Notes: generated by a model not told the origin, from the sequence alone. A stretch of 64,000 bases of DNA from Tretioscincus oriximinensis (GCA_022410635.1 JAJVDF010000255.1:573151-637150); one strand, 5' to 3'. Counted from the stretch's first letter, positions 8,395 to 19,504 are shown. Numbers and translations are program-made.

Positions 8395-11300
8395 GTAAAG
8401 AACAATTTATGTTTTATGAGAATTGCTTTCTTTGTGATTGTTTTACATGTAACAGAAAAAGTTTTATTTCTGTTGCTTATGGAATCTGTAATCCGTCTAG
8501 TTTCTGTTGTGTTAGAATTCAGTACAAGAACTGATGCCTAAGTATTTGTTTTTTTCAAGTTAGAGGGATGTTCTGAGAAAGTCAGTCTAATGTAGTGGTT
8601 AGAGTGTCAGTCTCTTCCCTGGAAGTCTCCTGTTTTGATTCTGCACTCCTGCACAAAAGCCAGCTGGGTTACCTTTGTCTAGTCATAGTTCTTTAGAGTT
8701 CTCTAAGCAGGCACGGATAGCTCAGTTGCTTAGGAATTCGTCTCTCGCCTGGGAGATGGGGTTTCGAAGCCCTGTGTTGGAAGTGGGGAGGGGTGAGCAC
8801 CTTCCACTTGCCTGTAGCTCTAGCTAACCCAGCTATTCGAAAGCATGAATTGCAAGAAATTGCAACTGACTGCAAGTAGATACATGGGAACCACCATAGC
8901 CTGGTGGGGAAGATAGAATGTCAGCCTTCGGGCAAAATATATCCTTGTAAGCCGCTTTGAGTCCCTTGGAAAGGTGAGAAAAGTGGGGTATAAGAACCGA
9001 GTTCTTCTTCTTCTTCTTCTTAGCCCTACCTACTTCACAAGGTGTCTGTTGTGAAGAGAACAGAAGGTTATGTAAGTCACTTTTATTCCCTAAGGTTGAG
9101 AAAAACGAGGTTGAGAAAACTAACTCCTCCTACTACTACTACTACTACTGCATGGAGGTGAGAGCAGGAGAAAGTTTTGCCTTCATTTGCTGTTTGAGAT
9201 GCCCAGAAGATATTAAGAACATAAGAAGAGACATACTAAGCCACAGCCCATCTAGTCCAGCATTCTGTCTCACACAGAGGCCCACCAGATGCACCTGGGC
9301 AGTCTGAACACAGGAAAGCAAAATATGCCCCTGTTCATGACTCCCTGCAAATGGCATTTTAGGAGCACTAGCTGTTGCTCCATCCTGGAGACAAGATGCA
9401 GACATCCATCCTAGTATCCATTTATTGATGGACCACTATGTCTGGGCTGGTTAGGCTATAACCTGATCTAGCAGGGTTTCTTCCCTGTTTTCAATTTGGC
9501 CACATATCTCTCAGATGCTGTCTGCAAAGCTGTCATAGAGCAAAGGGGTCAACTTTGTTCTCACTGGCACATGGAAGGACTAGGAACAATGGGATGAAAC
9601 TGCAAGGAAGTTAATAAGGATTAGATACCAGAAAAAACCTTCTGACAGTAAGAGTGATAAACCAGTGGAACAAGTTGGTGAGATCTCCTCTGAAAGTCTT
9701 CAGACGGAAGCTGGGCAGCCATCTATCTGGGATAATTTAGTGAATCTTGCATTAAGCAGGAGGTTGAACCCAATAGAAGTCCCTTTCAACTTTACGATTC
9801 CATTATTTCCACAGATTAATAAAAAATGAATGAGTTTGTTTTTGAAATTCTCTTTATATATCATCAGAAAGCATCTGGACTCAGCAAAATGCCATTTCCT
9901 TAAGAATGTAGGCATTATGAACCCGGAAAGACAAATGTGCTTAGTTTTTAGTGTGCTGTGGTAAGCAGAAATATTTTTGATACCATATCAAATATAAAGC
10001 TAGAAGTTGCTGTTCCATAGAGGTATTTTGCTGATTGCTGCTGAATGGCAAAAAACAAAATCATGTTGTTTTTAATGTTACCTAGTGTAGCTTAGTGTGG
10101 TCAGTCAGACTATATTTACTTTTAGCCATGGAGAGAAAAATACAACAAATGGAGAGGAATTGAAGGAGTGAAGAAGTATTTAGAATGGAAACAGAAAAAT
10201 GAGTAGCAAAAGAGACAGTTGAGATTGGTTTTCCAAATGCAAAGAAAAATGACCTGATGGGTGGTGGTTGGGGAACAAGAAAGATATATGGGGAAAGGGA
10301 GAAGATGCCATGTACAAGATAACTGTGATGTTATGTGCATAATATGATGTAAGAAAAATAAAACCAATACAAATAATATATTTTTCAAAAAGTCATGGAA
10401 GGGAGAGGTACTTGGGAACCCTTCTCCCCAGGTGCAATGAGGGTGGGGGGCATTGTGTGAGACAGAAGGCTGAAGTAGATGGGGTCTGGTCTGATTCAGC
10501 AGGGTTCCTCTTAGTGCAATAAGAAGGATTTTGTTATTTGCTTAGAGTTTATATTGAGTCTAATTAGAAAGCTGGACTCTTGCCTGGTAGTCTCTTGGTT
10601 TGGTTCCGCACTCATGTGTCACCTTGGCCTGGTTACAGTTGTTTGGAGATCTTTCACAAGGTGTCTGTTACGAAGAGAGAAACAGAAGGTTAAATAAAGT
10701 GCTTTGAGTCTCTCTGGGATCTTATTTATTTGTTCTTATATCCTGCCCTATATCCAAAGGTCTTAGGGCAGCCAACCAAAGGTCAGCACATATAGCTTTT
10801 GTTGTTTTCTCCACAACAGACACCCTGTGAAGTAGGTGGGGCTGAGAGAGTTCTAAAGAACTGTGAAAGGCCCAAGGTCACCTAGCTGGCTTTCATGGAG
10901 GAGTGGGGGATCGAAGTGAGAGACTACCAGATTAGAATCCAGCACACTAACCACTACACCAAAGCTTCCTCCCCCCACCTCCTTCTCTTCCTCCTTTGTT
11001 TTCTTCCTGGGCTGTTTGGGCATATTTCAAAGCTTGCTCTGGGTCCAAGCAGGACATAGTTGTAATTTATTCCAATATATAACCACCATTGTTAGTGTTT
11101 GGCGGACATGGCACTGGCAGTGGAAGCTCCTTATGTCACACCCCAGAACAACGTAATAAATAGCCCTGTGTTGGTAGTTCTTTCCCTTAACGGCAACGTG
11201 CTCCTTCTTTCAGACAGACCACTCAGGATGCTCCCGAAGAGGTACGTAACCGTGACTTCCGGAGAGAGCTGGAGGAGAGGGAGCGAGTTGCCGTGCGCGA

Positions 11301-14300
11301 GAAGAACAGAGACAGGCCGGCACGAGGTTGGTGCAGCCTTGAGGTGGACTACTTTGCTTTCCGCAAGGGGGAATTCACTGGCGCTTAGGTGCTTGCAGTT
11401 GGTTCATTAGATTTTGGGGACAATTCCAAACCTCTCATTAAGTTTTGTTCTCAAGGTAGGCTGACCAGATGACCCCTTTTGGGGGGGGAGTGAAAACCCA
11501 TTTTTGGGGTGTCTCCCGGTTTTTTCTGAGGAAAAAAAAAAACATTTTCAAAAAACCTTTTTTTAAAATACTTTCCTCATAAAAAACTGGGAGGAACCCC
11601 AAAACCTGATTTTCACCCCCCCAAAAAAGAGGTCATCTGGTCAGCCTATTTCAGGGTGATAATAATTTGAATCGGCTTCAATCTTTCTTATCATTAAAGC
11701 GAGTGACATGCAGTATCTATAATATATGCAAACTGTAGTAGCATTCATTTTTAAAGACCTGTGGTTTGGGGTTTTTTAGTTCTAAAGTAAACATTAAGTC
11801 TTCCCTATGTATCAGGTATTTTTCCGTCCATTGCTATTTATTCTCTGAAATCTTATTTTTCTCTGATTTTCAGAGCATACCACGTCTTCTTCAGTGTCTA
11901 AGAAACCCAGGCTAGATCAGATCCCTGCAGCTAACCTGGATGCTGATGACCCACTGACTGATGTATGTGCTTCTGGGGAAGGTGCAAAGGAATTAGTGTG
12001 ATTATATCAGTTTAAGTTTTAGCCAACAGTGTCTTTACATTTCATTTCTTACTTGTGCTTTCTGGGGCTATTGAGAATTGTAGTCAAAAGTTTGACGGAT
12101 ACTAGGATAGAAAAAGAATAAGTTATGTAATGTATCTAGCTCAAAATATTATGTAGGTTTCTGTTGAACTTCTGATCCTGTGGATTTATATTCATTAAGG
12201 CATGTTAGAAGTAACTTTATTAAACAACATTTTTTTGTATTCTGATTGTGGTCAAGAACAGCCTTCACAGAAGCTAAATAGTGTTTCCAAAACACAGATA
12301 TACCAGCTCATGGATTATTTGCTTGAGACTAATCTTAGTAGCTGCAGAAAGAGGCTTAATTTGCCTTGGGTTCCTGGCAACCCAAAAAATTATTTAGAAA
12401 TTGGAAAAAAGTTTCAGTCAGGAAATGAAAGAATACCCTAATCAGTTACCTTTGTTAGACTAAGGTTGGGTTGCCCCAAATCTAGCAACAGTGAAGTAGC
12501 CAAAGGTTTTAAATTGGAAGAGAGAGCTGAGATTACCTGCTTTGGCCTGATACTGTGCATGGATCTCAAGTAGGCAATCTATTAAGATGGAAAAATAGGC
12601 AGTATTCCCAAAATACCATCTGCAGGGAGTTGAGAAAAGATGAGGGTTTTTCCTTTTTCTGTTTGCTGGACTAGATGGGCTCTGGCCCGATTCAGCAGGC
12701 CTCCTTACAGGTTTTGATGTACCCTGGTAGCAGCAGACATGCATGCACTCACTGGTGAACCCTAGAGGGAACACACTGATTACACAGGTATGCACACTAA
12801 TGCCCCCAAATGTAGCCTCAAGGTATAGGGTCAGATATTTGGGAGGAAATAGGATAAGTTCAACATTTGTGAATATTCGGACATCACATGGTAGGTAAAC
12901 AACGCACAATGATTAAATCAATGATTCAGTCAATGTCCTCACGTTAGGTTTCTAATCTTCCAGCTCTCTTTCCCAAGGCAGCGACACTAGTTGCATAAGT
13001 AGGATCTTCCAGTTGCAAGCTGATGGGATTAAACTGCTCTTGTGGTACAAACAACAAAAACATCTCTTTAGCAAAGTCCTGTATAGAGTCCTGCATTCCT
13101 TGAAACTGATGGGGGAAGAATTAGGACAGACAAGGGAAAGTATTTTCATTGGTCTGTGGAATTTGCTTCCAGAAGAGGCTGTGGTAGCTAGCAGCCTGCA
13201 GAGCTTTAAGACAGGAATAGACAAATTCATGGAAACCAAGGGTATAGATAGCTACTAGGATGGATCTTTTGTGCCTCTGGGTTGGAGCAACAGGCAGGAT
13301 TCCTGTTTGTAGGGTGTTGAGAACAGGAAGGGGGTTGGGCTTCTTCTTGAGACTGCCCAAGTGCAATTGGTGGGCTACTGAGTAAGACAGAATGCTGGAC
13401 TAGATGGGCTCTGGTCCGATTCAGCAGGGCTCCACTTAAGTTTGTGTTAGTCAGTAGATTAATGCTGAGAAGGCAACTGCTCTGACCATGTTCACATGTA
13501 GCTAAGACGGAGATTGGTCTAAGTGCAGATTCCTGACTTTTAAAAGTTGTTTCTTCCAACCAATTCAGATCCTATTTTAAAAAATTATTATTTTTAAAAA
13601 TACACTTCATAACAGAGGCTATAGATTGCTTCATGCATTAAATCCAGCCTAGGTGCCTAAGGCCAGGAGATCTTCAAGTAAGCCCCACCTGCACTGGTAT
13701 CCATGAATCAAGGGGGCTTTTCTATTAAAAACACCAGCAAAGGTTTTATGGATTTGCATTGCCAAGTTCTGTATTAATGAACTGTGTGTGAATCCATTAT
13801 CAGTTAAATTAGGTTTTTGAGGGAAATTGCTATTTTTGAATTTTGGAGGGAATCCATTTAAACTCTGGAGGGAAAATGTACATAGACGATTTGTTAACCG
13901 GTGGGAGAGAATCTGTAGTTAATAGAAACAGCTGCATCATTTGTTTGACAAGTTATTTCGGACTTAATTCCCTTGCTGCTGAATAAGGTAAATCTCTCTT
14001 GCTGAAACCACTAGCTGCTTGGCTCTTTAGATTGCTGGCTGCCAGGGCCTCACAGTGACCGTGTACATAAATGGTTCACCCTCAAAAGTGGCAGGAAGGG
14101 TGGCTGCCGTGTGGATGACCGTGTAGGTAAATTCCATGCTGATGTGCCACAGAATTAAACTTTACATTATGTGGTCACTATAGAGAAATAACTTGTGCTG
14201 TGGGGGCTTAATTCTGCTAAGAAGCGTTCATTAACAAGTACAATAAGAAAGGAGGTGATTTCTGATTTATTACGCCTTGCAGATTGTTAAGTTGCTGCTA

Positions 14301-17300
14301 TGAATTATTGAAAAAAAAAATTCCAAATCCGCTAGAAGAGACTTGAGTGGTACGTAGAACAAGAAAGAGATGGATATCATTTCTCTGTTCCAGTGTCTGA
14401 AATCTCTCCAGAATTTTCATGGGTTTGGGCAGGATTTATTTATTTACATTTTTTACCGCCCAATACCCGGAGGTCTCAGGGCGGTTAACAATAAGAACAC
14501 AGCATATTTAAAAACAGCCACTAAAAACTTTGGCTGTTTCACAGCCAAAGACAAAGATGGCAGGGAAAAAACTACAACGTGGTAAGAATTCTGAGCAAGG
14601 TGCATTGTGTCATAATTCCTTAAGTGCCTAATAACAGATTTCACAGTGTCTTAAGCTGCATTATGAAGGGAATCACATTTTTCCAGCATTCTTATGATTC
14701 AAAGGAGAGGTATGAAAGTCTTCTGCTTTTCTTCTCTGAAGGAGGAGGATGAAGATGAAGACTACGACGAAGAAAGCGATGACGACACGGCTGCCCTGTT
14801 AGCTGAATTGGAAAAGATCAAGAAGGAGCGAGCGGAAGAGCAGGCACGAAAGGTAGAGGCATAATTTAACCCTTGTCATTGTAACGTGAAATCTTCATGG
14901 ATAACCAGGTCAACAGGCCACCGGACACAGTACTGCCGGTTTATATGATTGGAACAATTGTTTTTAGGAAAGTACTTTTGTAGTTCAGTGTCCAAAATAA
15001 TTTTATTCAAATTTTAAGTAAGCAGGTAGAGTTTTAGAATTGTTTGTTTGGAAGGGGCCACAAGGGTCATTTTATCACATGTTTTGGCAAAGCAGATTAA
15101 ATAATGGCTGTGAACTTGCTCTTGACCTTGAGAAAGGTGAGACAGGAAGATCCCACAATCCCAGGCTGCTTAGATTTAATTGAGTTCAGGTCCTGTGAAA
15201 GGGGCGACATTTCACACACACGCACACATTTATGAAAACAAAGTAACATTTATGTATTGCTATTGTTCAGTTGTTTAGCTGTGTCTGACTCTTCATATCC
15301 CCATGGACCATATCTCTCCCCTTCACCCTTGGCAATCCCCTTCTCCTCTTCAGACTGCAGAGCTAATCTGGTGTAGCGGTTGGAGTGTCAAGATTCTTAT
15401 CTGGAAGTTTCTCGGTTTGATTCCGTACTCCTCCATAAAGCAGCTGGTGACTTTGGGCTAGTCACAGTTCTTCAGAGCTCTCTCAGCCCCACCCACTTCA
15501 CAAGGTGTCTGTTGTGAAGAGAAAAACAGAAGGTTTTGTAGGCCGCTTTGATTCCTTTTGGGTTGAGAAAAGAGTAAAACTAAAACCAACTTTTCCTCTT
15601 CCTCCTCCTCCTTCTTTGGGCTGATGAGTTCTCTCATTCTGAAAGTAGACAGAAGCAGAATGGAACCTTAGATGTGACCAGGGCCTACATGGTCTGGCCT
15701 TTTGTTGAGCTGTTTTGTTGTTTGTTGACGCTTTGTAAGCATGGGGAAAGTACTGTGTTTTTACAGACTGTCCATCCTCCTTTGAAAGCTTCCCGGAATC
15801 CCTTAGGGATGTGTTGAATTTCAGTTCTCCACACATCTGTGTCTCCGAGAGGGAAGCAAGTATTTTCTCATGCATAGAAGTTTAAGGCAGGGCTCACCAA
15901 CTCTCACACTTCTTCCTCTGCCTTCCATCTCTTAGGGACCTTGCAGTTGCAGAGGGGGGAAAAATCAACAAATATTGATCATTCTAGTGGAATTAGCCCT
16001 TTGCATTACAGTAACTCAATGAGCTCTAGCCCCTCCTCCCCTTTGCTCCCATCCATGATTCCACCCCCTCCCTCCCTTGCCCCTCCCTCTCCCTTTCATT
16101 TGGCTTCCTTCCTTCTTCCTTTCCTTTTTTTTTCTTCTCTGTCTTCCTTCCCTTCCATTTTTCTTTGTTCTTCCTTTCCTTCCTTCTTTCCCTCCCAGTA
16201 TTGGTCCCAGTACTGAACTCTGGGGCGTTCCACTTCTCACATCTTTCCACCCAGAGAACTGCCCATTTATTACTTCCCTCTGTTTCCTGTCTTATGGTCA
16301 GTCTCCAGCGCAGGACTCTGGTCTCTGGAAGCAGTTCCAAGCCCTGTCACTGGTCGTTATACATGTCATTTAAAAAATAACAATAATAATGATAATAATT
16401 ATAATGATGATGATAATAATACCTTTTGGTTAGAGCAGCCCTTCCACCAAAGGGCAGCAGTCTTTTTTTGTTTTCCCCACAACAGACACCCTGTGAAGTA
16501 GACAGGACTGAGAGAGTTCTGAAAAACTGTGATTGGCCCAATATCACTTAACTGGCCGTGGAATCGAACCGGGAGACTACCACACAAGAGTCCAGCACTC
16601 TCATCATATTGCCAAATTGGCACCAAAATTGCCCAATTGACCTTACAGCTGGAAAAGCAAGAAATGGTACAGTATTGTATCTCTGGTGGTGTCATTGCAC
16701 AATTCTAAGCAGGGATACCTGTCAAGCCTAAGCAGAGCACAATGTTCCATTCATCTCGGCGGGGGCTAGGGAATGGGCAGGGATGCCAAGGTTACTATAC
16801 TCACTCCTGCTTGAAACCGCCCAGGTGTAATTGGTGGGCCACTGTGTGAAGCAGAATCCTGGACTAGATGGGCTCCGGTCCCATTCAGCACGGCTCCTCT
16901 TGGGTTCTTATGTTCTAAAGTGCTGCGAGTCATGGAATAATGTTCAAGAAACAACCATTTGATGTCACTAGAGATCATCAGAAGATGCTGAAGGCATAGA
17001 AGCCCATGCAGCTTGCTCTCACCCCAGTGGTCATTCCAAATCCTATGTTGGCCATCTATGGCTGACTGCGTTTGCCACAGATAATCAAATAAAATTAAAA
17101 TCATGGTCCAACCTTTCCTTACCTTTCCAGGAACAAGAACAGAAGGCTGAAGAGGAGAGGATAAGGATGGAGAATATCTTGAGTGGCAATCCATTGCTGA
17201 ATCTTACTGGTCCAGTCCAGCCCCAGGCAAATTTCAAAGTGAAGAGGAGGTATGTTTTGCCTGGATTTGAGAACCGTATGTGAATTCTGTATGCATGTGT

Positions 17301-18943
17301 GTACTCAGCTATGCCTAGTTCACCAGTGAAGGCCACATCCGGACAGGGATGATCTGGCCACAGTGATCCACGCTCTGGTAAGTTCCAGACTGGACTATTG
17401 TAATGTACTCTATATGGGGCTGCCCTTGAAAACGGTTTGGAAGTTGCAGCTGGTGCAGAGCACAGCGGCTGGACTGCTGACTGGACACATATCACGCAAG
17501 TCTTGAAAGAGCTGCACTGGCTTCCAGTTTGCTACCAAACCCAATTCAAGGTATAATCTCTAACCTATAAGGCCCTAAATAACTTGGGCCCCAGTTATCT
17601 AAAGGAACCATATCAACTTGACTGTGCCTTAAGATCTGCAGAGGAGATCCTCCTGACTTCCTTCAAACAGTTTTTTTAAAGCATCTTGTCTGAGTTTCCA
17701 ACTGGAGGCAATATCTGAGCATGATTTTAGTAGTTATTAATGCACAAATTTTACCTTTCTTTAAGCAATACATACTCAAGTCACTTAGGATGGTGCAGTG
17801 GCTAAGAAAAGGTCTTTTAGTCGAGAGGCCTGTCCTCAAAGCCCTGAACTCTGCCGTGGAGGGGTGAGCACCCTCTACTGGCCTCAGCTATAGGCAAGCC
17901 AGCTATTCAAAAGCAAGAAGAATAATCGAGTTTTTATACCCTGATCTTGTCCAGAGTGGGTTACAGGGTTAATTTTCGCCCGAAGGCTCACATCTTATTC
18001 TATCTTCCCCATCAAGTTAATGATAGTACTCATTCATCTAATTGATATGCAAATTACAAATTTGTATATCTTTCAAATAGCTGAGTTGGCTAGACCTGCA
18101 GGCTGGTGGAAGGCGCTCAGCTCTCCCGTCTGACACAGGGCTTTGAAACCCCTTCGCTCAGATGAAAGACCGTGTTCTTAGCGACGGAGCCATTCGTGCC
18201 TCCAAAGAATTACAAGAAATTGCAATTAAATAAGTGGGAACCATCACAGCATAGTGGGGAAGATAGAATGCAGGTCTTTGGGCGAAAAATGCCTTGTAAG
18301 CCACTTTGAGTCCCATTGGCTGAGAAAAGCAGCGTTTGAAAACCCACTTCATCTTCCATCCAGCTTTAGGCTCGTTTGTTGTCCTTAAATATCTGGTTAC
18401 TGACTGTGCAGTTACATGTTGCTGGGTAGTTATACAAAGGAGAGACTTCACAATGGGGATCTGTCTATGGGGAGAATCTGAAAATGGGGAGATCCTTAAG
18501 TTTGGATGGAAGTCGCTTTGAAACTACCTTAGAAACCAGTGAGACAAAGATAAGCATAAATCGCTTTTGTAATTCTTGTGAGTTCCTAAGATGTTACAAG
18601 ATCCCTCAACTAGACTTTCTGGTTCCAGACCAACACAGTTATTTCTTCAAAATCTGCTACTGAGCTGTATTTATTCCCTGGAATAGAAAGCTGCATTGGG
18701 TAAAATGACCTAAACTTGCCTTATCCTACATTCTTGCATTTTGTTTTGATTGTTATTCCCCTATTCTCCTTTCTCCTCTCCTTTCTCCTCCCTTCCCTTA
18801 TTCCTGGATTTAGATGGGACGATGATGTGGTCTTCAAGAACTGCGCAAAGGGAGTAGATGAGATAAAAAAGGACAAGAGATTCGTCAATGACACCTTGCG
18901 ATCCGAGTTTCACAAAAAGTTCATGGAAAAATACATCAAATAG
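8264..18943 (+). CDS. CWC15: CWC15 spliceosome-associated protein, complete CDS in six exons
   Basis: Joining 8264-8394, 11214-11326, 11874-11962, 14742-14852, 17131-17249 and 18814-18943 gives one 230-residue frame. Each junction has GT/AG ends and matching phase. Human CWC15 is 229 aa as I recall. Landmarks in order: the basic glycine-rich N-terminus; the [12 protein letters not shown] segment near residues 54-65; the V-S-K-K-P-R-L-D linker; an acidic D/E tract near 111-126; a K/E-rich helix [21 protein letters not shown]; and the conserved C-terminus [12 protein letters not shown] ending M-E-K-Y-I-K. CWC15 is a nuclear, largely disordered component of the Prp19/CDC5L-associated (NTC-related) part of the catalytic spliceosome. 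The promoter looks like a housekeeping type. The gene faces AMOTL1 tail to tail. No disruption was seen. Confidence 0.96.
8587..9150 (+). repeat. tRNA-head SINE (family 1, Sauria-like), interrupted
   Basis: 8587-8702 has an A-box (TAATGTAGTGGTTAGAG), a degraded B-box and 'aaaagccagctgggttacct'. The body resumes at 9022 ('ccctacctacttcacaaggt', 'gtctgttgtgaagagaacag') and ends in CTC/CTA triplets. The gap is filled by a family 2 SINE. Confidence 0.7.
8703..9024 (+). repeat. tRNA-head SINE (family 2), full copy nested in a family 1 SINE
   Basis: The head 'gatagctcagttgcttagg' carries an A-box and 'ggtttcgaagccc' a B-box. The body has 'ggtgagcaccttccact' and 'ggtggggaagatagaatgtc'. The 3' end 'agccgctttgagtccc', 'gtggggtataagaacc' and (CTT)n resembles BovB tails. 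It is the most complete of about a dozen copies and serves as the reference here. Confidence 0.75.
9213..9420 (-). mobile_element. CR1-like LINE 3' end fragment
   Basis: Reverse-strand 'taagaacataagaag', 'cccatctagtccagcattct' and 'caccagatgcacctgggc' form the 3' end shared by many copies here. A forward fragment ('aacctgatctagcagggttt') follows at about 9430-9500. Confidence 0.6.
9590..9811 (+). mobile_element. CR1 LINE 3' UTR fragment
   Basis: Contains 'ttcagacggaagctgggcag', 'ggttgaacccaatagaagtc' and the end 'cccctttcaac'-like string then 'tttacgattcc', as in CR1 3' ends that finish in short ATTCTATG-type repeats. Confidence 0.55.
10390..10515 (+). mobile_element. CR1-like 3' end fragment
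   Basis: Has 'ggtgcaatgagggtgg', 'gtgtgagacagaaggctgaa' and 'ggtctgattcagcagggttc', the conserved CR1-like 3' terminus seen throughout the window. Confidence 0.55.
10555..10722 (+). repeat. Family 1 SINE, partial, BovB-type tail
   Basis: Starts within the head ('ctggactcttgcctggtagt', 'ttggtttggttccgcact'), continues with 'caaggtgtctgttacgaaga', and ends in a 'gtgctttgagtctctctggg' tail. Confidence 0.6.
10726..10970 (-). repeat. Family 1 SINE with L2-type tail, full length
   Basis: On the minus strand the tRNA-like head (A-box TAGTGTAGTGG-like at about 10955-10970, B-box near 10905) is followed by 'tcagccccacctacttcac', 'agggtgtctgttgtgg', and the L2-type tail 'agacctttggatataggg' then AAAT repeats. 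Confidence 0.7.
11214..11326 (+). CDS. CWC15: CWC15 coding exon 2
   Basis: Acceptor TTTCAG before 11214, donor GTTGGT after 11326. 113 nt, entry phase 2, exit phase 1. Encodes [10 protein letters not shown] through N-R-D-R-P-A-R. Confidence 0.93.
11457..11648. mobile_element. Foldback hAT MITE family A
   Basis: Starts TAGGCTGACCAGATGACCCC and ends GGTCATCTGGTCAGCCTA. The arms pair over most of 192 bp around an A/T-rich centre. Flanks TCTCAAGG (11449-11456) and TTTCAGGG (11649-11656) agree at 6 of 8 positions, as expected for an aged 8-bp duplication. Confidence 0.8.
11874..11962 (+). CDS. CWC15: CWC15 coding exon 3
   Basis: Acceptor TTTCAG before 11874, donor GTATGT after 11962. 89 nt, exits in phase 0. 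Encodes [14 protein letters not shown] through D-D-P-L-T-D. Confidence 0.95.
11963..12590. other. CWC15 intron 3, 5' part
   Basis: No exon or confident repeat. The open frame at 12202-12441 has no recognisable domain. Confidence 0.35.
12600..12720 (+). mobile_element. CR1-like 3' end fragment
   Basis: Shows 'aataccatctgcagggagtt' and 'gctggactagatgggctctg', then 'gcccgattcagcagg'. Confidence 0.5.
13125..13440 (+). mobile_element. CR1-like LINE 3' region
   Basis: Contains 'tctgtggaatttgcttccag', 'gacaggaatagacaaattca', 'caattggtgggctactgagt' and 'tggactagatgggctctggt', then 'ccgattcagcagggctcc'. The same order is seen at 41180 and 54945. Confidence 0.65.
13441..14430. other. CWC15 intron 3, middle part
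   Basis: AT-rich intron sequence. Nothing recognised. Confidence 0.35.
14435..14530 (-). mobile_element. L2-type LINE 3' tail
   Basis: Reverse-strand 'aaccgccctgagacctccgg' and 'gtattgggcggtaaaaaatg', with the AT-rich end, match the L2 copies at 19505 and 26240. Confidence 0.55.
14742..14852 (+). CDS. CWC15: CWC15 coding exon 4 (acidic tract)
   Basis: Acceptor CTGAAG before 14742, donor GTAGAG after 14852. 111 nt, phase 0 to phase 0. Encodes the E/D-rich tract and [12 protein letters not shown]. An alternative AG three bases on would drop one Glu. Confidence 0.92.
15250..15355 (+). mobile_element. BovB (RTE) LINE fragment
   Basis: The string 'tgttcagttgtttagctgtg' then 'tctgactcttcatatcccca' and 'tggacca' matches the BovB/RTE end well known from ruminants and squamates. 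It supports a squamate origin. Confidence 0.65.
15364..15612 (+). repeat. Family 1 SINE with BovB-type tail, full length
   Basis: Head 'ctggtgtagcggttggagtg', B-box 'tcggtttgattccg', body 'gccccacccacttcacaagg', tail 'aggccgctttgattcctttt' then 'gggttgagaaaagag' and CTTCCTCCTCC. Compare the copy at 31508, which has the same head but a different tail. Confidence 0.75.
16050..16200. repeat. Polypyrimidine (CTTCC)n-like tract
   Basis: About 150 bases of almost pure C/T on the + strand, with irregular TTCC repeats. Confidence 0.75.
16374..16422. repeat. AAT/ATG microsatellite
   Basis: Imperfect AAT, AATG and ATG triplets next to a SINE tail. Confidence 0.7.
16423..16620 (-). repeat. Family 1 SINE
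   Basis: Reverse-strand body 'cctgtgaagtagacaggact' and B-box region 'tggaatcgaaccgggagact', then 'accac' and the head end near 16615. Confidence 0.65.
16775..16920 (+). mobile_element. CR1-like 3' end fragment
   Basis: Contains 'gtgtaattggtgggccactg' and 'ctggactagatgggctccgg', ending 'gggttcttatgttct'. Confidence 0.6.
17131..17249 (+). CDS. CWC15: CWC15 coding exon 5
   Basis: Acceptor TTCCAG before 17131, donor GTATGT after 17249. 119 nt, entry phase 0, exit phase 2. Encodes [10 protein letters not shown] through N-F-K-V-K-R. Confidence 0.95.
17325..17700 (+). mobile_element. L2-like LINE ORF2 C-terminal fragment
   Basis: A broken frame reads [16 protein letters not shown], then [11 protein letters not shown] and 'aaggccctaaataacttggg', as in the L2 copy at 19816. 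It has frameshifts and stops. Confidence 0.6.
17788..17912 (+). repeat. Family 2 SINE, 3'-truncated
   Basis: Head 'gatggtgcagtggctaagaa', 'gaggggtgagcaccctctac' and 'agccagctattcaaaagcaa', then stops at the start of an inverted copy. Confidence 0.6.
17925..18200 (-). repeat. Family 2 SINE, inverted copy
   Basis: Reverse-strand tail ('ttatacccgatc'-like) at the left, 'cgaaggctcacatcttattc' in the body and the head 'gggctttgaaaccccttcgc' at the right. Confidence 0.6.
18205..18360 (+). repeat. Family 2 SINE, 3' half
   Basis: Has 'ttacaagaaattgcaa', 'tagtggggaagatagaatgc' and the BovB-type end 'taagccactttgagtcccat'. With the two neighbours this makes three family 2 pieces in 570 bp. Confidence 0.6.
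18814..18943 (+). CDS. CWC15: CWC15 last coding exon
   Basis: A T-rich tract and acceptor GATTTAG precede 18814. Encodes [14 protein letters not shown] through [12 protein letters not shown] and stops with TAG at 18941. The frame also stays open upstream of the acceptor, but that part is intronic. Confidence 0.95.
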
Positions 18944-19026
18944 TTCTCTTTCTCTGCGTGTCGCTTTTTAATTGTGCAGTGTGGCTGAAATGCTAGGTGT
19001 CCACGTCCTTTTATCCTCCATCCGAA

Positions 19027-19032
19027 AATAAA
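19027..19032 (+). terminator. CWC15: CWC15 poly(A) signal AATAAA
   Basis: First AATAAA, 84 bases after the stop. A second AATAAA at 19159-19164 is followed by a T/G-rich stretch ('cttctggttgtatcttt'). Either could be used. Confidence 0.55.
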
Positions 19033-19199
19033 GTGGAAATAACGAATTGCCCGTATCTTTTCAACATAGACCTGCATCAAAAATATTTTCCTTCTGTCCA
19101 TATCGCTTTGAATTCTCCTTTATGACTTCCCAGGATATGTTTTTGAAAAATGGTTTGCAATAAATCTACAACTCTTCTGGTTGTATCTTTATTTAAGCT

Positions 19200-19500
19200 C
19201 ATGTGCTAACATAATGTTCCTTCTGAATGTGGAAAAGATGCACCATGGAACTGTGGTGGAACTGGAAGCAGTGCAGAAAAGGAAAACCAGAATGAAGGGG
19301 GCAGAACACTCCCTATAGAAGATGTCTAGGCCTCTTCAGCCTTGAAAGACTGTGTTTAAGAGATGACCTGATACAGGTTTTAAAAATCGCAAACGTGAGC
19401 GGGGTTTTCTCCCTCTGGTGGCGCTTGCAAGACATTTTGCGCGGGCTTAAGATACCTTCCAGGCATGATAGTGGGACCAATGGCGGCTGCAGCAACCTTG
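19200..19500 (+). mobile_element. CR1-like LINE internal fragment
   Basis: Segment 'ctaggcctcttcagccttga', 'gtttaagagatgacctgata' matches the CR1-like block preceding the 3' UTR; the same block lies near 51355. Confidence 0.5.
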
Positions 19501-19504
19501 CTTC

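Noticed and set aside
8705..8775. tRNA-like A and B boxes
   Set aside because: The tRNA-like heads belong to SINEs with long bodies and LINE-type tails; no cloverleaf with a paired acceptor stem was seen.
12460..12909. 149-codon reverse frame in a CWC15 intron
   Set aside because: Partly covers a CR1-like fragment, and the rest has no recognisable domain.
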